From: Xanthomarina sp. F2636L
Lineage (GTDB): Bacteria; Bacteroidota; Bacteroidia; Flavobacteriales; Flavobacteriaceae
Length of the DNA stretch: 64,000 bases
Direction of reading: 5' to 3'
Assembly: GCF_026410195.1 (NCBI RefSeq)
Contig: NZ_JAPMLM010000068.1
Coordinates: forward strand, 501,001-565,000
The position numbers were made by a program, and so were the translations under genes. Below, piece after piece: positions 55,419 to 63,799 of the stretch. The notes beneath the pieces are model-generated. The model made no database searches. It was not told where the DNA came from and saw only the letters and a list, made by a program, of their open reading frames with translations. How positions within the stretch are numbered: position 1 is the first letter of the stretch; the number at the start of each line of letters is the position of its first letter.

Positions 55419-56219
55419 ATGCACTATTTGAAACAGTTATCCGTATTCTTTTTCCTGCTTATTGGAATTCAGACAAGTTTTTCTCAGTTAGGATTTTCAC
55501 ATGAAATTGGAGCCATTGTTGGTCCAGTTCAGTTTAGATCTGATTTTGGAGTACGTAATGATGAAGGTACCAATTATGGAAACTCTGGTTTTGGAATTGG
55601 AATTATTCATTATATCAATTTTGCTTATCGAGCAGACTGTAACTGCTATTCCACAGATACTTATTTTAACGATCACTTTAAATTAAGAAGTGAAATTTCT
55701 TATAATAAAACTAAACTTGATCATCACGGAAAATGGGCCGAAGGCACCAAAGTTGATGCAGCAAGATTAAGAGGGCACACTGGAGAGGCTAATAATTTTG
55801 ACATAGGGATGCAATTAGAGTACTTTCCCTTAAGCATTAGAGATTTTCAAGGTTTTTCGTACCGTTTTGCTCCATTTATAAGTTTTGGAATTCATTATAC
55901 CTCATATAATCCAAAAGCCTATACTAACTTTATGGACCCAAGTACTGGAATTGTTGATGGAAACATTAATAATGCTAGTAACTTTTGGAGTGCATGGGAG
56001 CCTGGCTCTATTGATCCAGCCCCAGGTAGTACTTGGTCCTTGGTTTCAAGTGTTGGTGTAAGATATAAATTAACTAAGCTTTCTGATTTAATGTTAGATT
56101 TAAGGTTGCAATATTATGGAAGCGATTGGATAGATGGCTTAAATCATCAATTAGAATCTAACAAATATAACGATTGGCTTATTTGGTTAAATTTTGGTTA
56201 TATCTATTATTTAGATTAG
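55419..56219 (+). CDS. Exported beta-barrel protein (THC0290_0291-like)
   Basis: This 266-residue protein has a signal peptide (YLKQLSVFFFLLIGIQTSFSQ). Its remaining sequence shows amphipathic strands and a terminal LIWLNFGYIYYLD, typical of a small outer-membrane barrel. A NFAYRADCNCYSTDTYFNDH segment with closely spaced cysteines lies near 67-86. It resembles a flavobacterial family I recall as THC0290_0291 or DUF6089-like. The function is unknown. It has its own promoter and terminator, so it is probably monocistronic. Confidence 0.75.
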   Translation: MHYLKQLSVFFFLLIGIQTSFSQLGFSHEIGAIVGPVQFRSDFGVRNDEGTNYGNSGFGIGIIHYINFAYRADCNCYSTDTYFNDHFKLRSEISYNKTKLDHHGKWAEGTKVDAARLRGHTGEANNFDIGMQLEYFPLSIRDFQGFSYRFAPFISFGIHYTSYNPKAYTNFMDPSTGIVDGNINNASNFWSAWEPGSIDPAPGSTWSLVSSVGVRYKLTKLSDLMLDLRLQYYGSDWIDGLNHQLESNKYNDWLIWLNFGYIYYLD

Positions 56220-56241
56220 ATTCAAAACATATAAAATATAT

Positions 56242-56270
56242 AAACCCCAAGAAAATTCTTGGGTTTTTTT
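56242..56270. terminator. Terminator between the barrel gene and the PLP-enzyme gene
   Basis: AAACCCCAAGAA pairs with TTCTTGGGTTT with one bulged C. Seven T residues follow on the plus strand. It lies eight bases before the end of the convergent Cys/Met-metabolism gene. Confidence 0.85.
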
Positions 56271-56277
56271 ATTCTTT

Positions 56278-57417
56278 TTAATTGATAGCTTGGTTTAAAT
56301 CTGCTATTAAGTCGTCTATATCTTCTATCCCAACACTCAATCTAATTAAAGAATCTAAAACACCTATTTTTTCACGATCTTCTTTTGGAATACTCGCATG
56401 TGTCATACTTGCTGGGTGTCCAGCTAAAGATTCTACTCCTCCTAAAGATTCAGCCAAAGTAAAAACGTTTAAATTTTCAACTATTTTAATTGCTTCTTCA
56501 AAATTATTCCCTTTAGTACTAAATGAAATCATGCCTCCATAATCTTTCATTTGTGCTTTTGCAACTGAATGATTTGGATGATTTTCAAACCCAGGCCAAT
56601 ATACCTTTTCGATCTTAGGGTGATTTGCTAAATATTCTGCAACAGCTCTTCCGTTTTCACAATGACGTTGCATTCTAACATGAAGTGTTTTAATACCTCT
56701 TAATACTAAAAAACTATCTTGAGGTCCACAAATAGCTCCACTAGCATTTTGAATAAAGTATAATTTATCTGCTAATTCTTTGTCTTTAACAACTAAAGCT
56801 CCTAGAACCACATCACTATGTCCACCTAAATATTTGGTAGCTGAATGCATAACAATATCTGCTCCTAAATCTAGGGGCTGTTGTAAATATGGTGTAGCAA
56901 AGGTGTTATCTACAGCTAAAAGCAAGTTGTGCTTTTTTGCAAGAAATCCACAAGCCTTAATATCTATAATATTCATCATGGGATTTGTTGGCGTTTCAAC
57001 CCAAATTAGCTTGGTTTTTTTATTAATATAAGCTTCAATATTCTCAGAATCTTGCATACCTATAAAGTGAAATTTAATACCAAATTTCTTATAAATTGAA
57101 GTGAATAATCTATAAGAACCACCATATAAATCACTAGTCGAGATTACTTCATCTCCTGGTTGTAATAGTTTTAAAATAGCATCAATTGCAGCCAAGCCAG
57201 AACCAAATGCCAAACCAAAATGTCCGTTTTCTATACTTGCAATAGAGTTCTCCAAAGCATGTCTTGTAGGGTTGTGAGATCTTGAATACGCATATCCTTT
57301 ATGTTCTCCAGGAGTTGTTTGTGCGTAAGTTGATGTTTGATAAATGGGAGGCATTACGGAACCGTAGGCTAAATCAGGTTCTTGACCTCCATGTATTGCT
57401 TTAGTGTTGAATTTCAT
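56278..57417 (-). CDS. Cystathionine gamma-synthase-type PLP enzyme
   Basis: This 379-residue Cys/Met-metabolism PLP enzyme is closest in pattern to cystathionine gamma-synthase (MetB) or the lyase/gamma-synthase group. It starts KFNTKAIHGGQEPDLAYGSVMPPIYQTSTY. The cofactor lysine lies in HSATKYLGGHSDVVLGALV, and the phosphate-binding region in FGSGLAAIDAILKLL and YGGSYRLF. It ends with ESLAGHPASMTHASIP and VGIEDIDDLIADL, as in family members. Synthase and lyase activities cannot be separated from sequence alone. A well-formed promoter lies upstream, and the gene is transcribed alone. Confidence 0.9.
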   Translation of the reverse strand: MKFNTKAIHGGQEPDLAYGSVMPPIYQTSTYAQTTPGEHKGYAYSRSHNPTRHALENSIASIENGHFGLAFGSGLAAIDAILKLLQPGDEVISTSDLYGGSYRLFTSIYKKFGIKFHFIGMQDSENIEAYINKKTKLIWVETPTNPMMNIIDIKACGFLAKKHNLLLAVDNTFATPYLQQPLDLGADIVMHSATKYLGGHSDVVLGALVVKDKELADKLYFIQNASGAICGPQDSFLVLRGIKTLHVRMQRHCENGRAVAEYLANHPKIEKVYWPGFENHPNHSVAKAQMKDYGGMISFSTKGNNFEEAIKIVENLNVFTLAESLGGVESLAGHPASMTHASIPKEDREKIGVLDSLIRLSVGIEDIDDLIADLNQAIN

Positions 57418-57483
57418 GTGTTAGAATTTATAAAAAACCATTAGAATTTTTCTGTTTCAGAATTACCTTCAAGAATGTTTTAA

Positions 57484-57514
57484 CAAAATTACAGTTTAAT
57501 TCGGTCTATTCAAA
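57484..57514 (-). promoter_or_regulatory. Promoter of the PLP-enzyme gene
   Basis: On the minus strand TTTG at 57514-57511, a 19-base spacer and TAATTTTG at 57491-57484 match both Bacteroidota promoter boxes. The -7 box lies 66 bases upstream of the ATG. Confidence 0.72.
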
Positions 57515-57555
57515 TGCAATAACTACCTTTAACATCATCTAAATTCTTTTGTGCT

Positions 57556-58272
57556 ATGCGCTATAAAATATTTATTTATGCCATTATTATTTCTTTAATT
57601 TCACAAACTTGTAAAGAGGAAAAAACGGTAGAATTTAAAGAAATTTCCAAAACAACAAATACCAATACTCTAGTTGAAATTAACATCCCTGAGGCCTCAG
57701 GAAATGATGATATTTCTAAAGCGATTAATCACTCTATTGAGCAACATATTATTGCGTCTTTAAATGTTAAAGATGCTAATAACCATTTGCCAAAAACCAT
57801 TGAAGAAAGCATTGATGTCTTTAATAACGAATACACAACGTTTAAAAATGACTTTTCTGATAGTGTTCTTTCTTGGGAAGCCCAAATTGATGGCGAAGTG
57901 ATGTATCAATCGCCTGATATTATTTCCATGGCAATTACAACTTATCTTAATACTGGCGGAGCTCATGGTAATTTAAGCATCTCGTTTTTAAATTTTAATG
58001 CCCAAACAGGAAAGCAACTAAAAAATGAAGATTTACTAGAGGATCATCTAGCTTTTATAGAGATAGCTAAAACTTATTTTGACGAAGAAATAGCCGACAA
58101 AAAAGAACTATACTTTGAACCTGAAAACTTTAAACTACCTGAGAACATAGGCTTTAGTGAGGAAGGTGTTATCTTACTTTACAATACCTACGAAATAGCT
58201 CCTTACTCCTCTGGAATTACCGAAATACAGATTCCTTGGCAAGATTTACAAACTTCTTTAAATTATTTATAA
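57556..58272 (+). CDS. DUF4163/DUF3298 lipoprotein-like protein
   Basis: This 238-residue protein starts with a hydrophobic leader ending SLISQTC, a plausible lipobox with the cysteine at residue 19. The body fits the PdaC/RsiV-type DUF4163 plus DUF3298 pair: AQIDGEVMYQSPDIISMAITTYLNTGGAHGNLSISFLNFNAQTGKQL, then EEGVILLYNTYEIAPYSSGITEIQIPW. Family members include deacetylase-associated and lysozyme-binding proteins, but no catalytic residues were assigned here. It overlaps the convergent DinB gene by six bases. Confidence 0.8.
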   Translation: MRYKIFIYAIIISLISQTCKEEKTVEFKEISKTTNTNTLVEINIPEASGNDDISKAINHSIEQHIIASLNVKDANNHLPKTIEESIDVFNNEYTTFKNDFSDSVLSWEAQIDGEVMYQSPDIISMAITTYLNTGGAHGNLSISFLNFNAQTGKQLKNEDLLEDHLAFIEIAKTYFDEEIADKKELYFEPENFKLPENIGFSEEGVILLYNTYEIAPYSSGITEIQIPWQDLQTSLNYL

Positions 58273-58722
58273 AGATTTTTTTAAAGCCAAAATATACCCT
58301 AAATGAATGCCTTCATGAAAGTTATTGAAATCGATGGCTTTTTCCACATTAGTTAAAACACTTTTAGTGGTAACCGTATATTCCTTGTAATCTTTAAATA
58401 GTTTGTTATTATAATCTTCTTTTGTTTTTTCAATGGTAGAAAACAACAAGTCCTTTATAATATCTACTTCGGCTTGGGTAACATCTCTCTCCACTTTAGT
58501 TCCTTTTCGATACATTTCAACTAAATCATCCGATAAAAGCATTGGCAATCCAGACATATTATAAACCAATAATTGTTGTGTAACAATGGTGTGAGCCACA
58601 TTCCAGATGATATTATTACTAAAACCTTTAGGCACTTTATTAAGTTGTTCTAAACTAAAAGTTTCTAGAAAATTTTTAAAAATGACTCTATTTTTTAATG
58701 TAATATCGAAAGCCCATTCCAT
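58267..58722 (-). CDS. DinB family protein
   Basis: This 151-residue protein fits the DinB/YfiT four-helix metal-binding fold. IIWNVAHTIVTQQ provides one histidine, and NNFHEGIHLGYILALKK near the C-terminus provides the other two of the usual metal triad. Several members act as thiol S-transferases with small thiols such as bacillithiol, which some Bacteroidota make, but the substrate here is unknown. The gene faces the DUF3298 gene convergently. Confidence 0.87.
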   Translation of the reverse strand: MEWAFDITLKNRVIFKNFLETFSLEQLNKVPKGFSNNIIWNVAHTIVTQQLLVYNMSGLPMLLSDDLVEMYRKGTKVERDVTQAEVDIIKDLLFSTIEKTKEDYNNKLFKDYKEYTVTTKSVLTNVEKAIDFNNFHEGIHLGYILALKKSL

Positions 58723-58810
58723 ATTTATAAGTTTTGCTTAAAAATAATTATTTTTCATTAAAAATGGACGTTATTTGTAGGTAGAAATTTTTTGTTTAAT
58801 GTATTAAATA

Positions 58811-58824
58811 CTCACTGTAGTGAG
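58811..58824. promoter_or_regulatory. Dyad just upstream of the ArsC-like gene
   Basis: CTCAC and GTGAG flank TGTA, ending seven bases before the ATG at 58831. It could be a weak operator or a translation-affecting hairpin. The evidence is symmetry only. Confidence 0.35.
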
Positions 58825-58830
58825 CATCTT

Positions 58831-59184
58831 ATGAAAAAAATTTACTACTTAAAAACTTGTAGTACTTGTTCACGAATATTAAAAGAATGGGATTTACCTT
58901 CAGACTTTATATTACAAGACATAAAAAATGAAGAAATTACTGTAAAACAACTAGAAGAAATGAAATCTCTTGCAGGTTCTTACGAAGCTCTTTTTAGTAA
59001 ACGCGCCAAGCTTTACAAAGAGATGGATTTAAAAAATCAAGTTTTAAAAGAAGCAGATTACAAGCAATATTTATTAGAACATTATACCTTTTTAAGTCGT
59101 CCCGTACTCCTATTAAACAATCAAATATTTATTGGTAATTCTAAAAAAGTAACGCAACAAGCCAAAGAAGCCATACATGGATAA
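58831..59184 (+). CDS. ArsC/Spx family thioredoxin-fold protein
   Basis: From the ATG at 58831 the protein is 117 residues, the normal ArsC/Spx length; a frame from 58792 adds 13 unrelated residues. It begins MKKIYYLKTCSTCSRILKEW with a CxxC near residues 10-13 and ends with SRPVLLLNNQIFIGNSKKV, the conserved cis-proline block. The family includes arsenate reductase and Spx-type regulators; neither role can be assigned. Its stop overlaps the next gene by eight bases. Confidence 0.83.
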   Translation: MKKIYYLKTCSTCSRILKEWDLPSDFILQDIKNEEITVKQLEEMKSLAGSYEALFSKRAKLYKEMDLKNQVLKEADYKQYLLEHYTFLSRPVLLLNNQIFIGNSKKVTQQAKEAIHG

Positions 59185-60073
59185 AACCAGGGTTCTAGCT
59201 CTTTTTGCTGTAATTATGGTCCATGTTATTTATGGACTCACCTTTACATTTGCTAACGATGTTTTAGCAGAAGGTTATGTAAAACCTTATGGATTTCTAG
59301 TAATTCGTGTGGTAGGAGCTGCTATTTTATTTTGGATTTTTAGTTTGTTTACTCCCAAACAACACATTGAACCTAAAGATTATCTCACCATCTTTTTTGC
59401 ATCGGTTTTTGGGCTTGCCTTAAACTTCTTAACCTTTTTTAAAGGTTTAGAATTTACAACTCCTATTCATGCTTCGGTAATTATGACTGTGGTTCCTATT
59501 GTAGTTCTTGTCTTGTCTGCATTCTACTTAAAAGAAAAAATATCTGGTCTAAAAATTATTGGTGTTTTACTTGGTTTTTCTGGAGCTATTGTTCTCTCAG
59601 TTTATGGAAAATCGTCACATCCAACAGATCATATTCTTTTTGGAAATCTTTTAATTTTTATAAATGCCGTGTCTTACAGTATTTATCTAATCATTATTAA
59701 AAAATTAACCAATAAATACCATCCATTTACTTTTATAAGATGGTTATTTTTATTTGGTTCAATTTTAGTTTTACCTTTTGGTTTTAGCGAATTTTCACAG
59801 GTAGAATGGACATCCTTTACCCCATATATTATGTTTTCAGTTTTGTTTGTGGTAGTTGGAGCCACCTTTGGAACCTATCTTTTAAACCCTATAGCTTTAA
59901 GGCATTTAAAAGCTTCTACTGTAAGTACTTTTTTATACATCCAACCTGTTATAGCTAGTGTTTTTGCACTATTTATGGGAAGTGACTCCATAGATTTGGT
60001 TAAGGTAATTGCAGCCATTTTAATTTTTTCTGGCGTATATTTGGTCACTAAAAAACCGAAACTATACAGTTAA
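59177..60073 (+). CDS. EamA/DMT family transporter
   Basis: This 298-residue membrane protein has ten hydrophobic helices in two homologous five-helix halves, the drug/metabolite transporter fold. The EamA repeats are visible (VIRVVGAAILFWIFSLF, PIHASVIMTVVPIVVLVLSAFYLKEKIS and, in the second half, LKASTVSTFLYIQPVIASVFALFMGSD). The substrate is unknown. It overlaps the ArsC-like gene by eight bases, so they are co-transcribed. Its end overlaps the convergent thioesterase by 12 bases. Confidence 0.9.
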   Translation: MDKTRVLALFAVIMVHVIYGLTFTFANDVLAEGYVKPYGFLVIRVVGAAILFWIFSLFTPKQHIEPKDYLTIFFASVFGLALNFLTFFKGLEFTTPIHASVIMTVVPIVVLVLSAFYLKEKISGLKIIGVLLGFSGAIVLSVYGKSSHPTDHILFGNLLIFINAVSYSIYLIIIKKLTNKYHPFTFIRWLFLFGSILVLPFGFSEFSQVEWTSFTPYIMFSVLFVVVGATFGTYLLNPIALRHLKASTVSTFLYIQPVIASVFALFMGSDSIDLVKVIAAILIFSGVYLVTKKPKLYS

Positions 60074-60541
60074 ATGCACAGGTTTTCTTCCAGAGGTTCT
60101 TGTATCCTCCTTAGTTAATGTTTTGTAATCTTTCGTTTTTGGAAATGTCTTTTCTTTTTCTAATAAAACTTCTGGAAGATCCGTTAATTTTCTTGTAGAC
60201 AGATCAATCCAGGCACCAAACATATCGCAACTAGCTATATTTTCACCTTTATGGTTATAAAAATTGTGTTCGAATTTAAAAAACATGCCATCTTCACTTA
60301 AACCAGAAACCTCTAAACTTACTGTTATAGGCTGTCCCATAAAAGCTTCTTTAAAGTAATACATGTGCTCGTAAAAAACTACAGGTCCTAAATTATATTC
60401 TGAAAGCGTTTTCATATTAAACCCATTTTCAATTAAAAAAGCCATTCTGGTATGACTCATGAAATTGGTGTAGGCACTATTTGCCAAGTGTCTGTTAGCA
60501 TCCACATCGCTCCATCTAATTTCAAACTGTTTTGTATACAT
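60062..60541 (-). CDS. Acyl-CoA thioesterase (hotdog fold)
   Basis: This 159-residue protein matches the 4HBT/YbgC-type hotdog thioesterases, which release CoA from acyl-CoAs. The active-site region is FEIRWSDVDANRHLANSAYTNFMSHTRM, with the catalytic-type aspartate in SDVDANRH. The LEVSGLSEDGMFFKFEHNFYN strand is also typical. The acyl chain preference is unknown. Its predicted promoter carries a 16-base palindrome, suggesting control by a dimeric regulator. A nearly identical palindrome lies upstream of the TonB receptor at 28914. Confidence 0.9.
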   Translation of the reverse strand: MYTKQFEIRWSDVDANRHLANSAYTNFMSHTRMAFLIENGFNMKTLSEYNLGPVVFYEHMYYFKEAFMGQPITVSLEVSGLSEDGMFFKFEHNFYNHKGENIASCDMFGAWIDLSTRKLTDLPEVLLEKEKTFPKTKDYKTLTKEDTRTSGRKPVHLTV

Positions 60542-60563
60542 CTTATATTCAATTTTAAAAAAA

Positions 60564-60571
60564 CAAACTTA
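60564..60571 (-). promoter_or_regulatory. Putative -7 box for the thioesterase
   Basis: On the minus strand this reads TAAGTTTG, an exact -7 match, 23 bases upstream of the start at 60541. The 60581-60596 palindrome lies just upstream, where RNA polymerase would contact the -33 region. Confidence 0.6.
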
Positions 60572-60580
60572 CAGATTTTT

Positions 60581-60596
60581 ATTATGCATGCATAAT
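60581..60596. promoter_or_regulatory. 16-base palindromic operator-like site, copy 2
   Basis: ATTATGCATGCATAAT is a perfect dyad. It lies between the -7 and -33 positions of the thioesterase promoter, which suggests repression, and roughly 47-62 bases upstream of the inferred yicC start point. It differs by one base from the site at 28805-28820. Confidence 0.65.
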
Positions 60597-60629
60597 AAAA
60601 TTACTGTTTTCTAAGCCCTTAGTTTTCCC

Positions 60630-60637
60630 TACCTTTG
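60630..60637 (+). promoter_or_regulatory. Putative -7 box for yicC-gmk-nadD
   Basis: TACCTTTG matches TAnnTTTG exactly, 20 bases upstream of the yicC ATG at 60658. No clear TTG is seen at -33. Confidence 0.55.
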
Positions 60638-60657
60638 TGCAACTTTATAAAAGAGAT

Positions 60658-61515
60658 ATGATACACTCCATGACAGGTTATGGCAAATCCGTTTTGCAAT
60701 TACCTAATAAAAAAATAACGATTGAAATAAAATCGCTTAATAGCAAAAACTTAGATTTAAATGCCAGAATGCCTTCTATTTATAGAGAAAAAGAGCTGTC
60801 TCTAAGAAAACTTATTGCTAACGAATTGGAGCGTGGGAAAATAGACTTTTCTATTTATGTTGAAATTACAGGAGAAGAAACCACTACTCAGTTAAACAAG
60901 ACCGTTATAAACCAATACATAAAACAGCTTAAAGACATTGTAGATGGAGATGAAACCGAGCTTTTAAAAATGGCTGTTCGTTTTCCTGATGCTTTAAATA
61001 CAGAGCGCGATGATATTGATGAAGATGAATGGAAAACCATTTTAAAAGAAATAAAAGTCGCTTTAAAAAACATCGTTACCTATAGGTTGGACGAAGGAAA
61101 AGTACTTGAAGTAGATTTTAAAGTTCGATTAGAAAATATTGAAACCTTATTAGATCAAGTTATTACTATGGACCCTGAGCGAATTGAAGGCGTTCGTGAA
61201 CGTTTACGCAAAGGTGTTGAGGATTTAAAAGAGAAAGTAGATGAGAATAGATTTGAACAGGAATTGGTTTTTTATATAGAAAAATTCGATATCACTGAAG
61301 AAAAAGTTCGCTTGAAAAACCATTTAGACTATTTCAATTCGGCTTTAGAATCAGACGATTCTAACGGAAAAAAATTAGGATTTATTGGACAGGAAATTGG
61401 TAGAGAAATAAACACTATTGGATCTAAAAGCAATTATGCTCCTATGCAAAAACTAGTGGTTCAAATGAAAGACGAACTTGAGAAAATTAAAGAACAACTT
61501 TTAAATGTGCTTTAA
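60658..61515 (+). CDS. YicC family endoribonuclease
   Basis: This 285-residue protein starts MIHSMTGYGKSVLQLPNKK, the conserved YicC N-terminus; a frame from 60637 would put its start within the promoter. The C-terminal DUF1732 region carries NRFEQELVFYIEKFDITEEKVRLKNHLDYF and GKKLGFIGQEIGREINTIGSKSN, matching the catalytic domain. YicC/YloC proteins were recently described as endoribonucleases involved in small-RNA turnover. gmk follows 27 bases downstream, a common arrangement. Confidence 0.93.
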   Translation: MIHSMTGYGKSVLQLPNKKITIEIKSLNSKNLDLNARMPSIYREKELSLRKLIANELERGKIDFSIYVEITGEETTTQLNKTVINQYIKQLKDIVDGDETELLKMAVRFPDALNTERDDIDEDEWKTILKEIKVALKNIVTYRLDEGKVLEVDFKVRLENIETLLDQVITMDPERIEGVRERLRKGVEDLKEKVDENRFEQELVFYIEKFDITEEKVRLKNHLDYFNSALESDDSNGKKLGFIGQEIGREINTIGSKSNYAPMQKLVVQMKDELEKIKEQLLNVL

Positions 61516-61542
61516 TTAGCGATTTATAAAAATTAAATATTT

Positions 61543-62136
61543 GTGACCAACAACAATCCAAACAAAGGTAAACTCATTGTCTTTTCTGCCCCTTCAGGTT
61601 CTGGAAAAACAACCATAGTAAGACACCTTTTAAAACAAGATCGTTTAAATTTAGAGTTTTCAATTTCTGCTACTTCCAGAGAAAAAAGAGGTGAAGAAAT
61701 TCATGCAAAAGACTATTATTTTTTATCTGCTTCAGAGTTTAAGAGCAAAATAAAGAACGATGAGTTCTTGGAATGGGAAGAAGTTTATCGCGATAATTTT
61801 TATGGTACCTTAAAAACCGAAGTAGAACGCATTTGGGCAGAAGGAAAACACGTTATTTTCGATATTGATGTCTCTGGAGGTTTAAGAATTAAACGAAAAT
61901 TTCCTAAAGAAACTTTAGCTGTTTTTGTAAAGCCTCCGAGTATTGATGAGCTTAAAATAAGATTAAAAAAACGTAAAACAGAAAGTGCCGATAAAATCAA
62001 TATGCGGATTGCCAAAGCATCTGCCGAACTTGCAACAGCTCCTCTATTCGATGTGATTATTGAAAATGATAATTTAGAAAAAGCCTTAAATGAAGCTGAA
62101 TCTTTAGTAGGTAACTTTATAAAAAACACGCTTTAA
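61543..62136 (+). CDS. gmk: Guanylate kinase with GTG start
   Basis: This enzyme phosphorylates GMP to GDP. The 197-residue protein starts with GTG. Its P-loop FSAPSGSGKTTIVRHLL lies only 14-20 residues from the start and no upstream in-frame ATG precedes it, so the GTG is well supported. Other motifs are SATSREKRGEEIHAKDYYFLS, LEWEEVYRDNFYGTLKTEVE and IDVSGGLRIKRKFP. It lies between yicC and nadD. Confidence 0.96.
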   Translation: MTNNNPNKGKLIVFSAPSGSGKTTIVRHLLKQDRLNLEFSISATSREKRGEEIHAKDYYFLSASEFKSKIKNDEFLEWEEVYRDNFYGTLKTEVERIWAEGKHVIFDIDVSGGLRIKRKFPKETLAVFVKPPSIDELKIRLKKRKTESADKINMRIAKASAELATAPLFDVIIENDNLEKALNEAESLVGNFIKNTL

Positions 62137-62139
62137 AAG

Positions 62140-62718
62140 ATGAAAATAGGACTATTTTTTGGTTCTTTTAATCCCATTCATATTGGGCATTTAATTATTG
62201 CCAATCATTTAGTGGAACACAGCAATTTAGATAAAATCTGGTTTGTGGTAACGCCTCATAGTCCGTTTAAAAAGAAGAGTTCTTTACTTGATAATTATCA
62301 ACGTTTGGAAATGGTTTATAGAGCCACAAAAGATTATGATAAATTGAGTCCAAGCGATATTGAATTCAAATTACCTCAACCTAATTACACCATAAACACT
62401 TTGGTGTACTTAGAAGAAAAATATCCAACTTACGAGTTTAGTTTAATTATGGGGGAAGACAATCTTAAAAGTTTTCACAAGTGGAAAAATTACGAGCTTA
62501 TTTTGGAAAATCATGATATTTACACCTATCCACGTATCTCTAAAGGCAGCATTGAAACACGATTTGATGGTCACAAAAGAATACATCATGTCCAGGCACC
62601 AATCATGGAGATTTCATCTACATTTATCAGAAAATCTATAAAAGCCGATAAAAACGTGAGGCCTATGTTAACTGAAGCCGTTTGGAAATATATAGATGAA
62701 ATGAGCTTTTATAGGTAA
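62140..62718 (+). CDS. nadD: Nicotinate-nucleotide adenylyltransferase
   Basis: NadD joins ATP and nicotinate mononucleotide to form deamido-NAD in NAD biosynthesis. The 192-residue protein has the nucleotidyltransferase motif GLFFGSFNPIHIGHLIIANH (with the HxGH-type IHIGH), VVTPHSPFKKKS, FSLIMGEDNLKSFHKW and the C-terminal ISSTFIRKSIKADKNVRPML. It starts four bases after gmk, so they are co-transcribed. Confidence 0.96.
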   Translation: MKIGLFFGSFNPIHIGHLIIANHLVEHSNLDKIWFVVTPHSPFKKKSSLLDNYQRLEMVYRATKDYDKLSPSDIEFKLPQPNYTINTLVYLEEKYPTYEFSLIMGEDNLKSFHKWKNYELILENHDIYTYPRISKGSIETRFDGHKRIHHVQAPIMEISSTFIRKSIKADKNVRPMLTEAVWKYIDEMSFYR

Positions 62719-62804
62719 TTTCACCTTAACATAACAATAGAATACCTACTCTTATCTATCTAAAAACAAGATAGCTTAATTATTCCCTATCTCATTATAT
62801 ACAG

Positions 62805-63710
62805 ATGAAGCAAATCTTGCACAATAAATATATTCTTCTCCTTATAATCTCTCTTACCTGGGGCTCGTCTTTTATACTTATTAAAAAGACATTACCAGTT
62901 TTCGACCCTTATCAAATTGGGGCATTTCGAGCGGGACTTTCAGGAGTTTTTTTAGCTTTTATCGGTTTTTCTGCCATGCGTAAAATGACAAAGAAAGATA
63001 TTTTTTGGATTGCTTTATCTGGATTTTTTGGAAATTTTTTAGTTGTTTTTATTTTTCCATTTGCTCAACTTGAAGTAAGTAGCTCTTTGGCAGGGATCAT
63101 CAATGCATTAGACCCTATTTTCACCTTAATTTTAGGCGTGTTTCTTTTTGGAATTAGGAGTAAGTCCATTCAGTACTTTGGTGCTGTAATTGGTTTTATA
63201 GGAGCTCTAATTCTGATTTATTCCTCAGGTACAGAGAGCGGTGAGAGTCATTACTTTTATATATTATTATTAGTCATTGGATCTGCCCTTTACGCAGTTT
63301 CCGCACTCATTGTCGAAAAGAAATTGAAGCATATAAAAACAACAGAATTAACGAGTTCTATTTATACTATCTGGATGATTCCTTCACTTATAATATTAGG
63401 ATTTTCTGGTTTCTTTACAAAAATTGATTACTCTCAATCAGCAACTATGGAGGCTCTAGGATCTCTAGTTTTCTTAACCGTTGTTAGTACAACTTTGGTT
63501 ATGTTTCTGTTTTTTAAACTTGTCCAAGATACTTCGGCTGTTTTTGTTAGTACCGTTTCGCTTTTAATTCCAGTTATTGCAGTTTTTTGGGGGATTTTAG
63601 ACGATGAAAAATTTACTTTTTGGTATGCTTTAGGGGGAACTTTAGTTCTAATAGGCGTCTATTTTATCCGTGATAAGAAAACAAAGAAACCCTTAGTGGA
63701 AACTAAATAA
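62805..63710 (+). CDS. EamA/DMT family transporter
   Basis: This 301-residue protein has ten hydrophobic helices in two EamA halves (LTWGSSFILIKKTLPVFDPYQIGAFRAGLSG; SLAGIINALDPIFTLILGVFLFG; in the second half AVFVSTVSLLIPVIAVFWGILDDEKFT). The tail is basic (RDKKTKKPLVETK). The substrate is unknown. It is 86 bases after nadD and is distinct from the EamA gene at 59177. Confidence 0.9.
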   Translation: MKQILHNKYILLLIISLTWGSSFILIKKTLPVFDPYQIGAFRAGLSGVFLAFIGFSAMRKMTKKDIFWIALSGFFGNFLVVFIFPFAQLEVSSSLAGIINALDPIFTLILGVFLFGIRSKSIQYFGAVIGFIGALILIYSSGTESGESHYFYILLLVIGSALYAVSALIVEKKLKHIKTTELTSSIYTIWMIPSLIILGFSGFFTKIDYSQSATMEALGSLVFLTVVSTTLVMFLFFKLVQDTSAVFVSTVSLLIPVIAVFWGILDDEKFTFWYALGGTLVLIGVYFIRDKKTKKPLVETK

Positions 63711-63799
63711 TATATTAGTATTGAGAAAATACAAAACTCATATTAATTCATCATATTTTGAGGAATTCTAATTGAAATAGGATTTTATTGAGCTAGATT

